The translations under genes and the position numbers were made by a program. Shown here in pieces: positions 1 to 10,149 of a stretch of 64,000 bases of DNA. This DNA is from Bathymodiolus japonicus methanotrophic gill symbiont (GTDB lineage Bacteria; Pseudomonadota; Gammaproteobacteria; Methylococcales; Methylomonadaceae): contig NZ_BLYC01000001.1 in the NCBI RefSeq assembly GCF_019721995.1, forward strand, positions 372,001 to 436,000. Direction: 5' to 3'. Position 1 is the stretch's first letter, and every line of letters starts with the position of its first letter. The notes beneath the pieces are model-generated. The model did not search any database. It saw only the letters and a program-made list of their open reading frames with translations, and was not told the DNA's origin.

Positions 1-85
1 TTTCCTATCGTCAACACATCCTATATCAAAATGCTTAACTTGATGGCAATGATGTTCTGCATGGGAATAATGGAAGTGAAATTAC

Positions 86-1999
86 TTACTCATCACCTGA
101 ACGGACATCAAATTCAATTTTCCAGCGATTATCATCCTGATTGGAAATCGCCTCTAATGCTAATGTACCGATTTCAGTGACGGAGACAGAAAGATGTACC
201 GGAATCACTTCACCTGCTTTACGGTTTTCTTCAGGTAAGGTGATTTCTATTTCATCCAATTCTTCCAGTTCATCATCAGACCAATAATCCAGACGTGTGC
301 CAACGATGTCTTCCCTGCGTGTTTTAGAGCCAAAAAAGCGGAAGCGCACAGGTTCACCTACAATCACGCCAAACTCATCATGAGGTAATTCAACTTCAGT
401 ACCCTCTTCCATCCCAAAAGGGGCGATACATAAGGCTTGAATCTCGGGAGGCATGCCAGGCACAGCAGGCATTGCACTTTCTACGCCAACATAATAAGCA
501 GCAGCAGTACCGCCTTTAATACGTACACCTTTACCTTTACGTACGTAGCCATAATAAGAGGCACCACGCGCTACCGCCAGATCCAGATCTAGCCCGGTTA
601 ATAAGCGCGCATCAGGTGCCTGTTCATTGCTTAACCATGAATTGATCACACCCATTAAGCGATCCGCAAAGCGTGTTGCTTTTAAAACACCACCATTAAA
701 CAGCACGGCAGTAGGGTGGATAAATGTAGCATTTTCCGGCAGACTAATATCATTTAATTCATCGACCGCATTCAGTTGACGTGTTAAAAAACTGGCCAGG
801 TGACGCGTGATGGCAGCATCCTGAGCATACGGCAATCCGGCTGTGAGCAAACCAGAACGAGCTCGTGTAACCGGCTGTTCACTGCTCATGACTTCGGGTA
901 GAAAGCCTTGCAATAATACCGTATTGACTTCTTCGCGGTTAAGCTCTGTGCGTAGCGTACCGCCTATTAAAGAAGAACCTCGATTCGGCACCACGATAGG
1001 TATATTATCCGCTTCATCATCACTGAGGATGGTTTCTTTAGCGGCACGACAGGCATGCGTTAAGGCTTGTATTTGCCAGCCTTCCAGACGTTTGCCACCA
1101 TCCTGTTCCAGCTTGGATTTGAGTGTGTAAGCCAAAGCCAGATCCATATTATCACCCCCTAATAACATGTGGTCACCCACAGCAATACGAGTTAGACCTA
1201 GCGTACCATCTTCTTCGGTGACAGCAATCAATGATAAATCGGTAGTTCCACCGCCGACATCAATCACTAAAATAATATCACCGACCTTGGCATGATTACG
1301 CCAATCGCCATCACTTTTCTCGATCCAGCTATATAATGCAGCTTGCGGCTCTTCCAGTAAAATTGCATTTTTTAAGCCAGCTTTTTGTGCCGCTTCAGAG
1401 GTTAATTCCCGGGCGGCGGGATCAAAAGAAGCAGGAACGGTTAGGGTAATTTCCTGATCTTGTATCGGCGCATCCGGGTGCTGCTTATTCCATGCGGCAC
1501 AAAGATGCTCTAAATAAGCGGAGCTAGCCTGAAAAGGTGAAACCCGTGCTACATCCTCTGGCGCTTCATTGGGTAAAATGGCTGATTTACAATCCACTCC
1601 CGCATGGCACAACCAGCTTTTTGCGCTGGAAACTAGGCGGATCGGTGTTTTTGTGCCTAAATTACGCGCAATTTCACCGACTAGATAATCAGGTTTTTCT
1701 ATCCAGGGCAGGGCGGTTTCACCTTCATTAATTTCAGCTTCATGTGCCTGATATAAAAAAGATGGCAATTGTGCTTTGTCTTCAATAACTCCAGGTGCAG
1801 TAAGCTGAGGGATTTGTAACACTTCTTGAAAAATTTCATCCGCGTCTGGGTCAGTAATATCAGCATAGGATAATACGCAGTGCGTCGTTCCTAGATCAAT
1901 ACCAATGGAATAATGTTTGCCATTGTCAGGCTGCTGTTCTGATTGGTGCTGCTCAGGCTCGTGTTGTTCGTGTTTATTATGATTGTCGAATTCACTCAT
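86..1999 (-). CDS. Hsp70-family (DnaK-like) protein
   Basis: Predicted 637-residue cytoplasmic ATPase of the Hsp70/actin fold. A Gln/His/Glu-rich N-terminal tail of about 30 residues precedes the phosphate-1 loop (IGIDLGTTHCVLSY). The phosphate-2 loop is VIDVGGGTTDLSL near residue 245, and LLEEPQAALYSW near 215 matches the Hsp70 connector region. The C-terminal third does not look like the canonical DnaK substrate-binding domain, so this is a divergent Hsp70 and not DnaK itself. Its start codon overlaps the stop of the upstream DUF2760 gene by four bases (ATGA), so the two are translationally coupled. The pairing of this Hsp70 type with DUF2760 proteins is known in proteobacteria, but the client and role are not established. 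Gene identity is firm at family level only. Confidence 0.9.
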   Translation of the reverse strand: MSEFDNHNKHEQHEPEQHQSEQQPDNGKHYSIGIDLGTTHCVLSYADITDPDADEIFQEVLQIPQLTAPGVIEDKAQLPSFLYQAHEAEINEGETALPWIEKPDYLVGEIARNLGTKTPIRLVSSAKSWLCHAGVDCKSAILPNEAPEDVARVSPFQASSAYLEHLCAAWNKQHPDAPIQDQEITLTVPASFDPAARELTSEAAQKAGLKNAILLEEPQAALYSWIEKSDGDWRNHAKVGDIILVIDVGGGTTDLSLIAVTEEDGTLGLTRIAVGDHMLLGGDNMDLALAYTLKSKLEQDGGKRLEGWQIQALTHACRAAKETILSDDEADNIPIVVPNRGSSLIGGTLRTELNREEVNTVLLQGFLPEVMSSEQPVTRARSGLLTAGLPYAQDAAITRHLASFLTRQLNAVDELNDISLPENATFIHPTAVLFNGGVLKATRFADRLMGVINSWLSNEQAPDARLLTGLDLDLAVARGASYYGYVRKGKGVRIKGGTAAAYYVGVESAMPAVPGMPPEIQALCIAPFGMEEGTEVELPHDEFGVIVGEPVRFRFFGSKTRREDIVGTRLDYWSDDELEELDEIEITLPEENRKAGEVIPVHLSVSVTEIGTLALEAISNQDDNRWKIEFDVRSGDE

Positions 2000-2697
2000 A
2001 GTTCGACCTCCGCAGCAGCGATAATATTGGCATTATGGCCTGCTGTTAGTTTTGGTAATTTGATATCCGTGACCTGCCAGCCTTTATGCACTAAAGTGCT
2101 GGTAAATGGAGCCTGGCCCACGACATTACCCGTCAAGCGTACTTCCGATGCATTAAAACCTTTGTTTAATGTGATTTTGCTACCTTCCTGTTCAGCGCGT
2201 ACTGTCGCCAGGCTGAAATGTTCTTTTATCACTTTATTACACCCAGAATGTACCACGCGCGCTGCAGCGCCCATATCAGCATCACTGTAGGCATTGACAT
2301 CTTCTTTGATAAAATCAATAAAGCGTGCTTCTTTTTGTAACAGGCTCAATAATTGTAAAGCGGCATCAGGGGTAGATTCTTTAAGAACAATAGGCTCTGG
2401 GGCAGGTAGTTGAACAATTTTTTCAACTTCGACGATTTTCTCTACTTCCACAATTTTCTCCACCACTTTGACTTCCGGTTCGAGCGTGGGGATTTTCGTA
2501 GAAATAGTTTGTTCCTTTTCTGCTGTTTGATTTGCTGTGACTTGTTTGCTACGACGTATTAAGCCTATTAACATGGCAAATAAAAGGATAATAACAGTTA
2601 GAGCTAGTGCGAAAACAGTTGCTAGCAGATAAACGTGTATCGCATCAAAAGTAGTCGGGAAGGCGTTTAAGTCTATTTTATATAAGCTGGTGTTCAT
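1996..2697 (-). CDS. DUF2760 domain membrane protein
   Basis: A 233-residue protein with one strongly hydrophobic segment at about residues 22-48, followed by basic residues (IRRSK), which suggests an N-terminal anchor with the rest in the cytoplasm. Residues about 70-100 carry a VEKIVEVEKIVEV tandem repeat, likely a short coiled coil or rigid linker. The C-terminal about 140 residues, with the motif ARVVHSGCNKVIKEHF, match the DUF2760 family as I know it. It is the middle gene of a leftward three-gene set and overlaps the Hsp70-like gene by four bases. That suggests a membrane-tethered partner of the Hsp70-like protein. This partnership is inference from gene order. Confidence 0.82.
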   Translation of the reverse strand: MNTSLYKIDLNAFPTTFDAIHVYLLATVFALALTVIILLFAMLIGLIRRSKQVTANQTAEKEQTISTKIPTLEPEVKVVEKIVEVEKIVEVEKIVQLPAPEPIVLKESTPDAALQLLSLLQKEARFIDFIKEDVNAYSDADMGAAARVVHSGCNKVIKEHFSLATVRAEQEGSKITLNKGFNASEVRLTGNVVGQAPFTSTLVHKGWQVTDIKLPKLTAGHNANIIAAAEVEL

Positions 2698-2781
2698 AAG
2701 TTTTTAAGGGTAAAAAATTCTATTAAATATTTACTGAAAGCAGCGAGTCAGTCCTGTTTGTAAGCGCTCGAAGTTATTGTC

Positions 2782-3237
2782 TTACTGGATTGCGCCTGCT
2801 TTACGCGCGGCTTCAGCAAACATTAATGATTGCAGGATCTTGCGTGTCATTTGTACGCGAGTCTTGCGTAGAAATCGATCCGCAATAACTTCAGGTACGC
2901 CATCGTCAGTAAAGGTCGTGCGGATTTTTGCTAAATCAGGCTCACATTGTTGGATGACTGCATCGGTTGCCACACGAGAGTCAATTTTTGTATAACCCTT
3001 TTTCTGAGCTTCTTTGTAGACACACTGAGAGTAAGCGTATTTTGCTTCCTGAACATTTTTTATAGTTGTATCTGAAAGGCTCGTGCCATTCCAGGTTTTA
3101 GCGCTGGCTTCGGGTGTCGATACGCTGGTTTGTTGTGGTTCACTGATGTTTACTGGTGGTGTAGTGTTATTAGTCTTATCATCAGAGCAGGCCTGTAAAA
3201 ATAAGCCACTGAAAATAAGGAATAAAATTTTTTTCAT
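2782..3237 (-). CDS. putative lipoprotein of unknown function
   Basis: A 151-residue protein beginning MKKILFLIFSGLFLQACSDDK, a lipoprotein signal peptide with lipobox LQAC and Cys17 as the likely lipidated residue. Asp residues at +2 and +3 would favour inner-membrane retention by the E. coli rule. A Thr/Pro/Ser-rich linker of about 30 residues follows, then a helical domain with two cysteines (YSQCVYKEAQKKG and IQQCEPDL). It lies 84 bases upstream of the DUF2760 gene on the same strand, so it is probably the first gene of that operon. I do not recognise the domain. Confidence 0.75.
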   Translation of the reverse strand: MKKILFLIFSGLFLQACSDDKTNNTTPPVNISEPQQTSVSTPEASAKTWNGTSLSDTTIKNVQEAKYAYSQCVYKEAQKKGYTKIDSRVATDAVIQQCEPDLAKIRTTFTDDGVPEVIADRFLRKTRVQMTRKILQSLMFAEAARKAGAIQ

Positions 3238-3442
3238 ATCAGGATTATAAGTAATGTGTAGTGAGCGCTAATTTTACGCGAATGCAGGGCAATGGACAAA
3301 TGCGGTTATGTGTATTAAATAAATTAGGAAAATAGGCTGTAAATTTCTGCTACAGCATAATTATGTATAGAAAACACTAGTGCAGCACTGATTTTTAAAA
3401 ATATTAATTCGCTTATGGTGTTTTTTTGATTGAACTTAGTAA

Positions 3443-4454
3443 CTGAAGTTTCTTAGAAATTCATCAAGGAACCATTCGCAATAAAACGGCTACCACCGAA
3501 TTTACAGGGGAGCTGCTGTATTTGGGGCAAACCCTTTCAAAATCCGGATCCAAAGCCGCTTCGTCAATGATGCGGCGGATATCTGAAAAGGCGAAACTGG
3601 CTCGCCCCTTCACTTTGTGCCGACGTTCCGGATTGGTTTTTAAACGATCCGCGTAAATCCACGTCAGCGTTGTTGCCATCATACAGAAGTTCAAATGGTT
3701 GGTCACTGCCTGCGCATTTCGACACTGACTTTTCTGACTCCCTATGTCTTGCTTGAGCTCTTTGAACCCGGATTCGATTTTCCATCGCGCACCATAATAC
3801 TCAATAATCTGTGTGACGGATAAACTTAGATCGGTCGTAAACAAAGCAATCCACTGTGTGCGACGAAACACCCAGACAACCTGAACGGGTCGTTTCAATG
3901 TTTTCAGCATGACAACGCGACTATAAGCCCTGACTTCACGCTGTTTTCCATAGAGATTCACGGTATACGATCGGGCCTTTTGTTGTACTGTTTTTGCCAT
4001 CGCTGAAAATCAGGGAAACGGAGCCTAAGCGAAGTGATGATTTTTAGTCCGCGATAGCCGTAAGGCCGTTATTTTGTCGGAGTCTGAGCGTTAGCGAAGG
4101 TGGAGACAAAATAAAAGGCCATCCGACACGGCGTCAAGTCATTTGGAGCCTATGTTCCGACCCCTTGTTGGGTCGGGACGAGGTGACGAGGACGAATCGG
4201 GGCCGCCGGAGGCATAAGTGGTCGCGTTAAGTTTTTGCTGCTTGCTTGGGCTGGGATGCCCAAAACAAGCTTTCGCAAAAATAGCGACTCCCCGAGTCTG
4301 TGGCTGCCCCCAGACGCTGCCCGTACTTTTTATTCCGCCCCCTCTGCTTGGGTTTTCTTTTTTCTGGACGATCGTACAGTACATTATTGCACCTTAACCT
4401 AGAGAGAATATTAAACCGGCTTCCGATAGCTTTGTAAACAGGCTTCCATAGGCC
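3443..4454 (-). mobile_element. IS-X fragment (C-terminal part of an IS4-superfamily transposase), interrupted by RE-C
   Basis: The right end of IS-X starts at 3443 with CTGAAGTTTCTTAGAAATT. The transposase reads leftward: residues after MAKTVQQKARSY lie at 4000-3464, and the preceding segment (GLWKPVYKAIGSRF to KYGQRLGAAT) at 4454-4297. An RE-C repeat separates them. The C-terminal part carries the IS4-type Y-R-E-K signature YGARWKIESGFKELK with the catalytic Glu. The N-terminal half, including the first catalytic Asp, is missing here but survives at 25425-26684. Comparison with the copy at 44655-45371, which lacks the RE-C, shows exact insertion between CAGAC and ATGGC of the coding strand. 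The upstream edge is fused to a truncated RE-A. Not functional. Confidence 0.85.
4001..4295 (+). mobile_element. RE-C repeat, copy 1 (inside IS-X)
   Basis: A 295-base repeat starting CGCTGAAAATCAGGG and ending GCGACTCCCCGA. It contains many stems: CTGAAAATCA at 4003-4012 with TGATTTTTAG at 4038-4047, TTATTTTGTC at 4069-4078 with GACAAAATAA at 4105-4114, CCGACCC at 4157-4163 with GGGTCGG at 4170-4176, and TTGGGC at 4246-4251 with GCCCAA at 4258-4263. The uninterrupted transposase copy near 44805-44815 shows the empty site, so both ends are defined and no target duplication exists. It has no convincing protein gene. Its first about 48 bases match the left end of RE-A. Confidence 0.85.
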
Positions 4455-4551
4455 CAGGCGCGCCATGCTACCTCACGAAATTCCGGGACTCCTGTCGCCA
4501 TAATTCGTTCACCTACGCAGCGGATGGGAGATGCCCTGAACGCCCTGCGTC
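4455..4551 (-). repeat. RE-A repeat remnant (right-end module only)
   Basis: Ninety-seven bases matching the right-end module of RE-A, starting CAGGCGCGCC at the junction with IS-X and running to GCCCTGCGTC, where RE-B begins. The remaining about 180 bases of RE-A are absent. The IS-X/RE-A junction (GGCC next to CAGGCGCGCC) is identical to the one at 44654/44655, so both derive from one insertion event. The sequence beyond the repeat differs at the two places (RE-B and merA here, integron integrase there), which points to later recombination. Confidence 0.8.
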
Positions 4552-5733
<1,182 letters not shown>

Positions 5734-5769
5734 TCGGAAGAGTAAGGATTAAATAAAATTCGAAACGGG

Positions 5770-5834
5770 TAGGATGTGCTGAGGCACGAAGCGCATCACA
5801 CACAATGGTGCGCTTCGTGCCTCAGCACATCCTA
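5770..5834. repeat. E-family palindromic repeat
   Basis: A 65-base near-perfect palindrome (arms TAGGATGTGCTGAGGCACG and its complement, small centre) downstream of merA. The same arm sequence recurs at 19084-19150, and half-copies occur at the window start (about 3-27), 6641-6665 and about 60390-60413. Several copies are followed by a conserved tail resembling AATATATAGTTTCG and ATTAATAAA. It could act as a transcription end, but its dispersal marks it as an intergenic repeat family. Confidence 0.75.
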
Positions 5835-5878
5835 TAGAATATATAGTTTCGAATCTTAATAAATCTTGAATTCCAAGA

Positions 5879-5906
5879 GGAGTACAAAAACCTGTTTTTG
5901 TACTCC
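5879..5906. other. perfect 13-bp inverted repeat with two-base loop
   Basis: GGAGTACAAAAAC followed by CT and its exact complement. It sits between merA and MITE-H. With only two bases between the arms it would form a cruciform or long DNA hairpin. A terminator is possible, but it lacks a clear trailing T-run. Confidence 0.55.
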
Positions 5907-5915
5907 GAACTGTTC

Positions 5916-6242
5916 TTAACCCATCTTCGTCACTTTCATCTTTCTAAGCCATTGATTCATCGGTTTAAGCGATTTTTTGTCGAAAAATTCTCTTTAAAAT
6001 CAATGGTGTTTTTTTTGAAAGTTTTGTAGTGCCATTTATATTATTTTTGTCGATAAATTCATTGACTTTTGTCAAAAAAATCATCATTATTTGAGTGTAA
6101 TTTACATGCGACAAAAATACTCTAAAAAATCCAACGTTTTATACAAAAACACAAAATCTGTAGTGCCAACTGGCTACTTTTTAAAATTTCAACCAATTGA
6201 TTTATAACAACTACATCATCAATAGTGACGAAGATGGGTTAA
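5916..6242. mobile_element. MITE-H, 327-bp miniature inverted-repeat element
   Basis: Bounded by perfect 19-base terminal inverted repeats, TTAACCCATCTTCGTCACT on the left and its complement ending at 6242. The interior is very AT-rich and has no convincing protein gene. TTAA forms the outermost bases at both ends, so a TA or TTAA target duplication is possible but cannot be separated from the ends. This is the only copy in the window. It separates merA from the MerD-like gene. Confidence 0.75.
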
Positions 6243-6279
6243 TAACTCGTTGGCTAGCCTATTTTAAAGGGAAAGTGAA

Positions 6280-6690
6280 ATGAACCAGAGGCTTAAAGAA
6301 AATAATTTATTCAGGCTTTCAAAAATGGCTGAAAAAACGGGTATTAGCGTACATTGCATTCGAACCTATGTGTATCAGGGCTTGATTCAGATTAGTGATA
6401 GAACGGTCGGCGGCTTGCTACTGTTTAATGAATCAGCAATAGAACGTTTAGGGCTTATTAAAATGGCCCGAGATGCAGGCGTACCCTTAGCGAAAATAAG
6501 CTGTTTATTGTCAGCCAGTGATAACGGAAATATTGAAGAAACCAATACCAGTATGTCTGAACTTAATCAGTATATAGAAGATACCCTAAGTAAAGTAAGT
6601 GTTTTTGAACAAAGCTTACTCACATTAATCTCGAAAGATGCGCTTCCTATCGTCAGCTCATCCTACAGAATATATAGTTTCGGGTATTAA
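6280..6690 (+). CDS. MerD-like / MerR-family regulator with altered C-terminus
   Basis: A 136-residue protein with an N-terminal MerR-type winged helix-turn-helix (LSKMAEKTGISVHCIRTYVYQGLI) and a helical segment after it. The relaxed HTH and a position downstream of merA resemble MerD, the secondary regulator of mercury-resistance operons, which normally follows merA. A good ribosome site (AAAGGGAAAG) precedes the ATG. The last about 16 residues (LPIVSSSYRIYSFGY) are encoded by a partial E-family repeat that runs into the gene from about 6641, so the natural C-terminus has been replaced. Whether it still works is unclear. Confidence 0.7.
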   Translation: MNQRLKENNLFRLSKMAEKTGISVHCIRTYVYQGLIQISDRTVGGLLLFNESAIERLGLIKMARDAGVPLAKISCLLSASDNGNIEETNTSMSELNQYIEDTLSKVSVFEQSLLTLISKDALPIVSSSYRIYSFGY

Positions 6691-6794
6691 TAAATTCTGG
6701 TTCCTAAGCAACATTCATTAATTTGATAGTCTTTCTTATATTGCTAGCGGCACTTCTTTTGATTTTATCAATTTTTTATAAACTGGATATTCAA

Positions 6795-7370
6795 ATGAAT
6801 AAAGTGACTTTTATACCGGTTCTTATGATTATTTCAGGCGCATTTTCGCTTTTGCAGGTCGCACATGCAGCAGATGAAGCCACTGTCTATCGCCGAACTA
6901 ACTTTAGTAATGAATTCAATATTAGTACACCAGAAGGGATTAATGCCAGAGGGTATGCGGAGGTTGAGTCCACGGGCTCAATACACAAAATAAAAATTCA
7001 CGCTGATGGCTTATTTCCCGATGAAACCTATGTGCTGCTCAACCACTGGATGGAACCAGTTCCTGAACGTGGGGTGCCTGATTCGGCTGGAGCACTTGTT
7101 GATCCATCCTGTAACGGGCATACTCAAACACTGATTGTGCAATCCGATACAAAGGGTATGATTGATATTGAAGTCACAGCCAATCAGCTGGCTCCCCATA
7201 TCTGGGTAGCCAATTTTGCCAAATTTATGGAAGTGACTAAAAATGGCACTCAAGCCCCAGCCAATGCAGATGCTTTTGTAGCAGACGGCTTGCTAATTCC
7301 ATATGCTGATATTGTTGAACGCGAAGCCAGCTTTGTTGATACAGGTCCTCTTACAGATTGTGGAATGTAG
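6795..7370 (+). CDS. secreted or periplasmic protein of unknown function
   Basis: Starting at ATG 6795 gives 191 residues with a signal peptide (MNKVTFIPVLMIISGAFSLL, cleavage likely after VAHA). The mature part is beta-rich, with conserved-looking HADGLFPDETYVLLNHWM, two cysteines (PSCNGH and TDCGM-end) and NQLAPHIWVANFAKFMEV. The open frame extends upstream to 6723, but that part encodes a second hydrophobic stretch and lacks a good start, so I prefer 6795. I do not recognise a family. It sits between the MerD-like gene and an IS630 relic. Confidence 0.6.
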   Translation: MNKVTFIPVLMIISGAFSLLQVAHAADEATVYRRTNFSNEFNISTPEGINARGYAEVESTGSIHKIKIHADGLFPDETYVLLNHWMEPVPERGVPDSAGALVDPSCNGHTQTLIVQSDTKGMIDIEVTANQLAPHIWVANFAKFMEVTKNGTQAPANADAFVADGLLIPYADIVEREASFVDTGPLTDCGM

Positions 7371-7406
7371 AGTATTCATTACGCAGAAATTACCAACATA
7401 AGTTAA

Positions 7407-8863
7407 TATAGATTCTCAGGTAAATAATTTCTATAGACTTTCAGAAAATTAATTTCCGAACAAACAAAAACGACAGAGGGGAAACTGGCTTATAATTTTC
7501 GTCCCAACACTAACGGAAACAGTCAAAAATGGTATCCCTCACTTTTTCAAAGTCAATTGTAGACCGACTAAAAAAAAATATGGCGACAGCTCTCAAGCTA
7601 AGTAATATTTGTTTATATCGATTAACTCAAGCTCTACTCTGGTTCAGTGAATGCATGGGAATCAAAGAAATAGCACGCCTAATGTGAGTCTGTGAAAAAA
7701 CCATTATAAATTGGCTGAAAACATTCATGCATAAAGGTGTCGGTTGGTTAATAGGGCAACACTATCAAGGACGTGGTCGGAAGTCAAAGTTAACTAAAGA
7801 CCAGAAAAATAAATTGGTTGAGTTGATAAAGAAAGGCCCAGAAGACAATGGATTTCATTGTGGAATATGGAATACTGCGATGATTGCCGAGCTTATTTGG
7901 TTAAAATTTGAAGTTCGTTATAACTTGAACTATTTATCAAGCCTAATGAAAAAACTGGGCTTCAGTTATCAAAAAGCTCGTTTTGTGACTGATCGCCAAG
8001 AAGAAGAAAAGTACGAGCTTGAAAGAAAAACGTGGCTGGAAGAAACATTGCCTGCCATTATGGAAAAGGCGGTAGAAGAAAAGAGTGTCGTTTTATTCGG
8101 TGATGAGGTGTCATTTGCTATGTGGGGTTCATTGGCACGAACCTGGGCTCCAATAGGAGAGCAACCCACAGTGAAAACATCAGGGATTCGAAAAGGGTTG
8201 AAAATGTTTGGTACGATCGAACTCGAAGGAGGGAGTTTTCAATACCGAGAATCATTGGCTTATGAGATAAAACCAAAGTCACTTAGACTTTTAAAAGAAG
8301 CTGGGCTGCCTCAAGAATTTTTAGCTATTCTTAAAAGCTTAAAAAATGAGAAATATCCAACACAGAAGCTTTTTATGGAAGCGATATATTCTATTGCCGA
8401 CAACGTCTTAATCGAGAGTTATAAGCCAATGATATTACAACACGCTGAAACATCTGGGCGTTTTAATGGTGAAAGCTATGTTGAGTTTTTAACACAATTG
8501 CTGGCTTATTATAAAGGCAAGATTATTCTAATTGAAGATGGTGCCCCGTATCATGGAAGCGGTGTTATTAAGGAATTTAAGTTAGCTAATGTAGATCGTT
8601 TGACAGTAGAACGTCTCCCTGCGTTCTCGCCGGATTTTAATCCGATTGAGAAATTATGGAAAAATACGAAACGCGATTCGACTCATATGAAGTATTTTAA
8701 AACTTTTGAAGATCTTCATGATTCAGTTGTGCAAACTTTTAACACTTATATGCATGATGCCAGTAAAGTGATTTGTGTTATGCAAAAATTGCGGGAAGAT
8801 TTCGTTGTTACCGCCTAAGTTTAAGCGCTCCAAATTTGGAAATTATTTATCTGAGAAACTATA
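7407..8863 (+). mobile_element. IS630-family element with a nonsense-disrupted transposase
   Basis: Imperfect terminal inverted repeats (left TAGATTCTCAGGTAAATAATTTC, right ends in the complement of TAGTTTCTCAGATAAATAATTTC) are flanked by TA, the usual IS630 target. The transposase frame starts at ATG 7529 (MVSLTFSKSIVDRLKKN) and runs to 8818 but carries an in-frame TGA at 7685-7687, inside the helix-turn-helix (IARLM-stop-VCEKTI). The downstream part is complete, with the three catalytic regions LFGDEVSF, LIEDGAPYH and SPDFNPIEKLWKNTK. A single base change would explain the stop. It is likely inactive unless the stop is read through. Confidence 0.85.
7529..8818 (+). pseudogene. IS630 transposase with in-frame TGA
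   Basis: About 429 codons encode a DDE transposase of the IS630/Tc1-mariner group, which cuts and pastes into TA dinucleotides. The N-terminal 52 codons form a helix-turn-helix start and are cut off by TGA at 7685. The catalytic Asp residues in GDEVSF and IEDGAPYH and the Glu in NPIEKLWK are all present after the stop. A possible restart at ATG 7727 would give 363 residues but lose much of the DNA-binding domain. Confidence 0.85.
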
Positions 8864-9007
8864 GCTAAGGGAGATGGAAACACACATCATCCAAAACTGT
8901 TGGGCTTTTTGTCTGTCTTCTGCGTTGTAGTAACAGTTAAGTAGCATTCTATGCGCCTGTTACTACGTCTTAAATACGAACAAAAATCCTGCCCAATATT
9001 GGACAAT

Positions 9008-9302
9008 CGCTGAAAATCAGGGAAACGGAGCCTAAGCGAAGTGAAGATTTTTAGTCCGCGATAGCCGTAGGGCCGTTGTTTTGTCGGAGTCTGAGCGTTA
9101 GCGAAGGTGGAGACAAAATAAAAGGCCATCCGACACGGCGTCAAGTCATTTGGAGCCTATGTTCCGACCCCTTGTTGGGTCGGGACGAGGTGACGAGGAC
9201 GAATCGGGGCCGCCGGAGGCATTAGTGGTCGCGTTAAGTTTTTGCCGCTTGCTTGGGCTGGGATGCCCAAAACAAGCTTTCGCAAAAATAGCGACTCCCC
9301 GC
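9008..9302 (+). mobile_element. RE-C repeat, copy 2
   Basis: Full-length RE-C (CGCTGAAAATCAGGG to GACTCCCCG, last base C in place of A). It stands between an IS630-side hairpin region and the unannotated segment before the gene at 9496. The 5' flank ends GACAAT, a pyrimidine, as at the other copies. No target duplication is visible. No empty site is available here. Bases 8864-9007 contain a GTAGTAACAG/CTGTTACTAC stem and no gene; bases 9303-9495 show nothing I can identify. Confidence 0.82.
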
Positions 9303-9495
9303 TATTTATTTCCAGCTCCCTAAGACTTAATTATACACTCAGGAAAGAAGGTTGAAATGTTGTTTTAGTGGGATGTTTACCGGTGGCCCAACCTTTCCAG
9401 GTGGTTGGTATTGTCTAGAAACGACATATTCTCCCCTTCCTTTAGATTAATAGGGCGCGGTTTGAGAATTTCAGCTTTAAGCAATTACTTTAGTC

Positions 9496-10110
9496 CTACT
9501 GATTATTGTCTTTGTCACCAAGCCAGTTATGGCGTATTTTTTTGAAATTTTTTCGCCAGCTTTCAAGGTCTCCATAGTCAACAAACATGTGTGTACGTTC
9601 ATGATTATGTATGCGATGTTGGGCATGTTTGATTGGGCACCAGTATTGTTCAGTACGCGCAATAACTTCCCGAGTATAGGCAATAAGCCCATTACCGTAA
9701 CCACAATACATGCAATTTAACGATTCGATAGCGTTTAGATAGGGTAGGCGGTGCCGGTCAATAATGATATGCTCTGATCGGTTCACCAGTGGAATGCCGT
9801 AAATACGAAAACAGATATGTTGATATATACTGATTGAAATATCTAGTAACAGCAGCGGTCCGAGTAAGCTGTAAATAACAGGGGATGATAATATATGCGC
9901 GATAGGCGCTTTGCGCAGATAATTCCAAAGTCCGGTTCTTTGGCGACGCTGCAAGCGGCGAACATTGCGCTCAAATACGACCTTGCCACGGCGTAAATTG
10001 TAGTGAAATTGTTTACGCCGGTCTTGTAAAAGTCGATCAATTTCAGCTTCTAACTCCTTCTGTGTTAAGCGCAGGCGCTCCAGAATTTCATCTAATTTAA
10101 GTTTAACCAT
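9496..10110 (-). CDS. conserved hypothetical protein with YCGYGNG and EQYWCPIKHA motifs
   Basis: About 204 residues from ATG 10110 (MVKLKLDEILERLRLTQKEL). The N-terminal about 60 residues are charged and helical, probably a coiled coil. A hydrophobic stretch at about residues 65-95 (ILSSPVIYSLLGPLLLLDISISIYQ) could be a membrane hairpin. The C-terminal half has a CMYCGYGNG motif and EQYWCPIKHA; the three cysteines suggest metal or cofactor binding. The open frame extends to 10185 only because MITE-D upstream supplies an in-frame ATG (MYFSYSIIGK). I have an impression of homologues in other gammaproteobacteria but no named function. Confidence 0.7.
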   Translation of the reverse strand: MVKLKLDEILERLRLTQKELEAEIDRLLQDRRKQFHYNLRRGKVVFERNVRRLQRRQRTGLWNYLRKAPIAHILSSPVIYSLLGPLLLLDISISIYQHICFRIYGIPLVNRSEHIIIDRHRLPYLNAIESLNCMYCGYGNGLIAYTREVIARTEQYWCPIKHAQHRIHNHERTHMFVDYGDLESWRKNFKKIRHNWLGDKDNNQ

Positions 10111-10149
10111 AGCTGGATCCGAAAAATCAATTGAGTGAATATTAAGTAG

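Noticed and set aside
4001-4295. Direct identification of the repeats as HEARO/IscB omega-RNA elements
   Set aside because: Size, structured nature and lack of target duplication fit, but I cannot align them to that family from memory and no IscB/IsrB gene is here. Left as a hypothesis to test with the Rfam model.
4139-4384. Open frames over RE-C (for example around 4139-4384 and 8887-9144)
   Set aside because: They cover the repeat and the adjacent IS-X in the wrong frame; no start signal and no sense in other RE-C copies.
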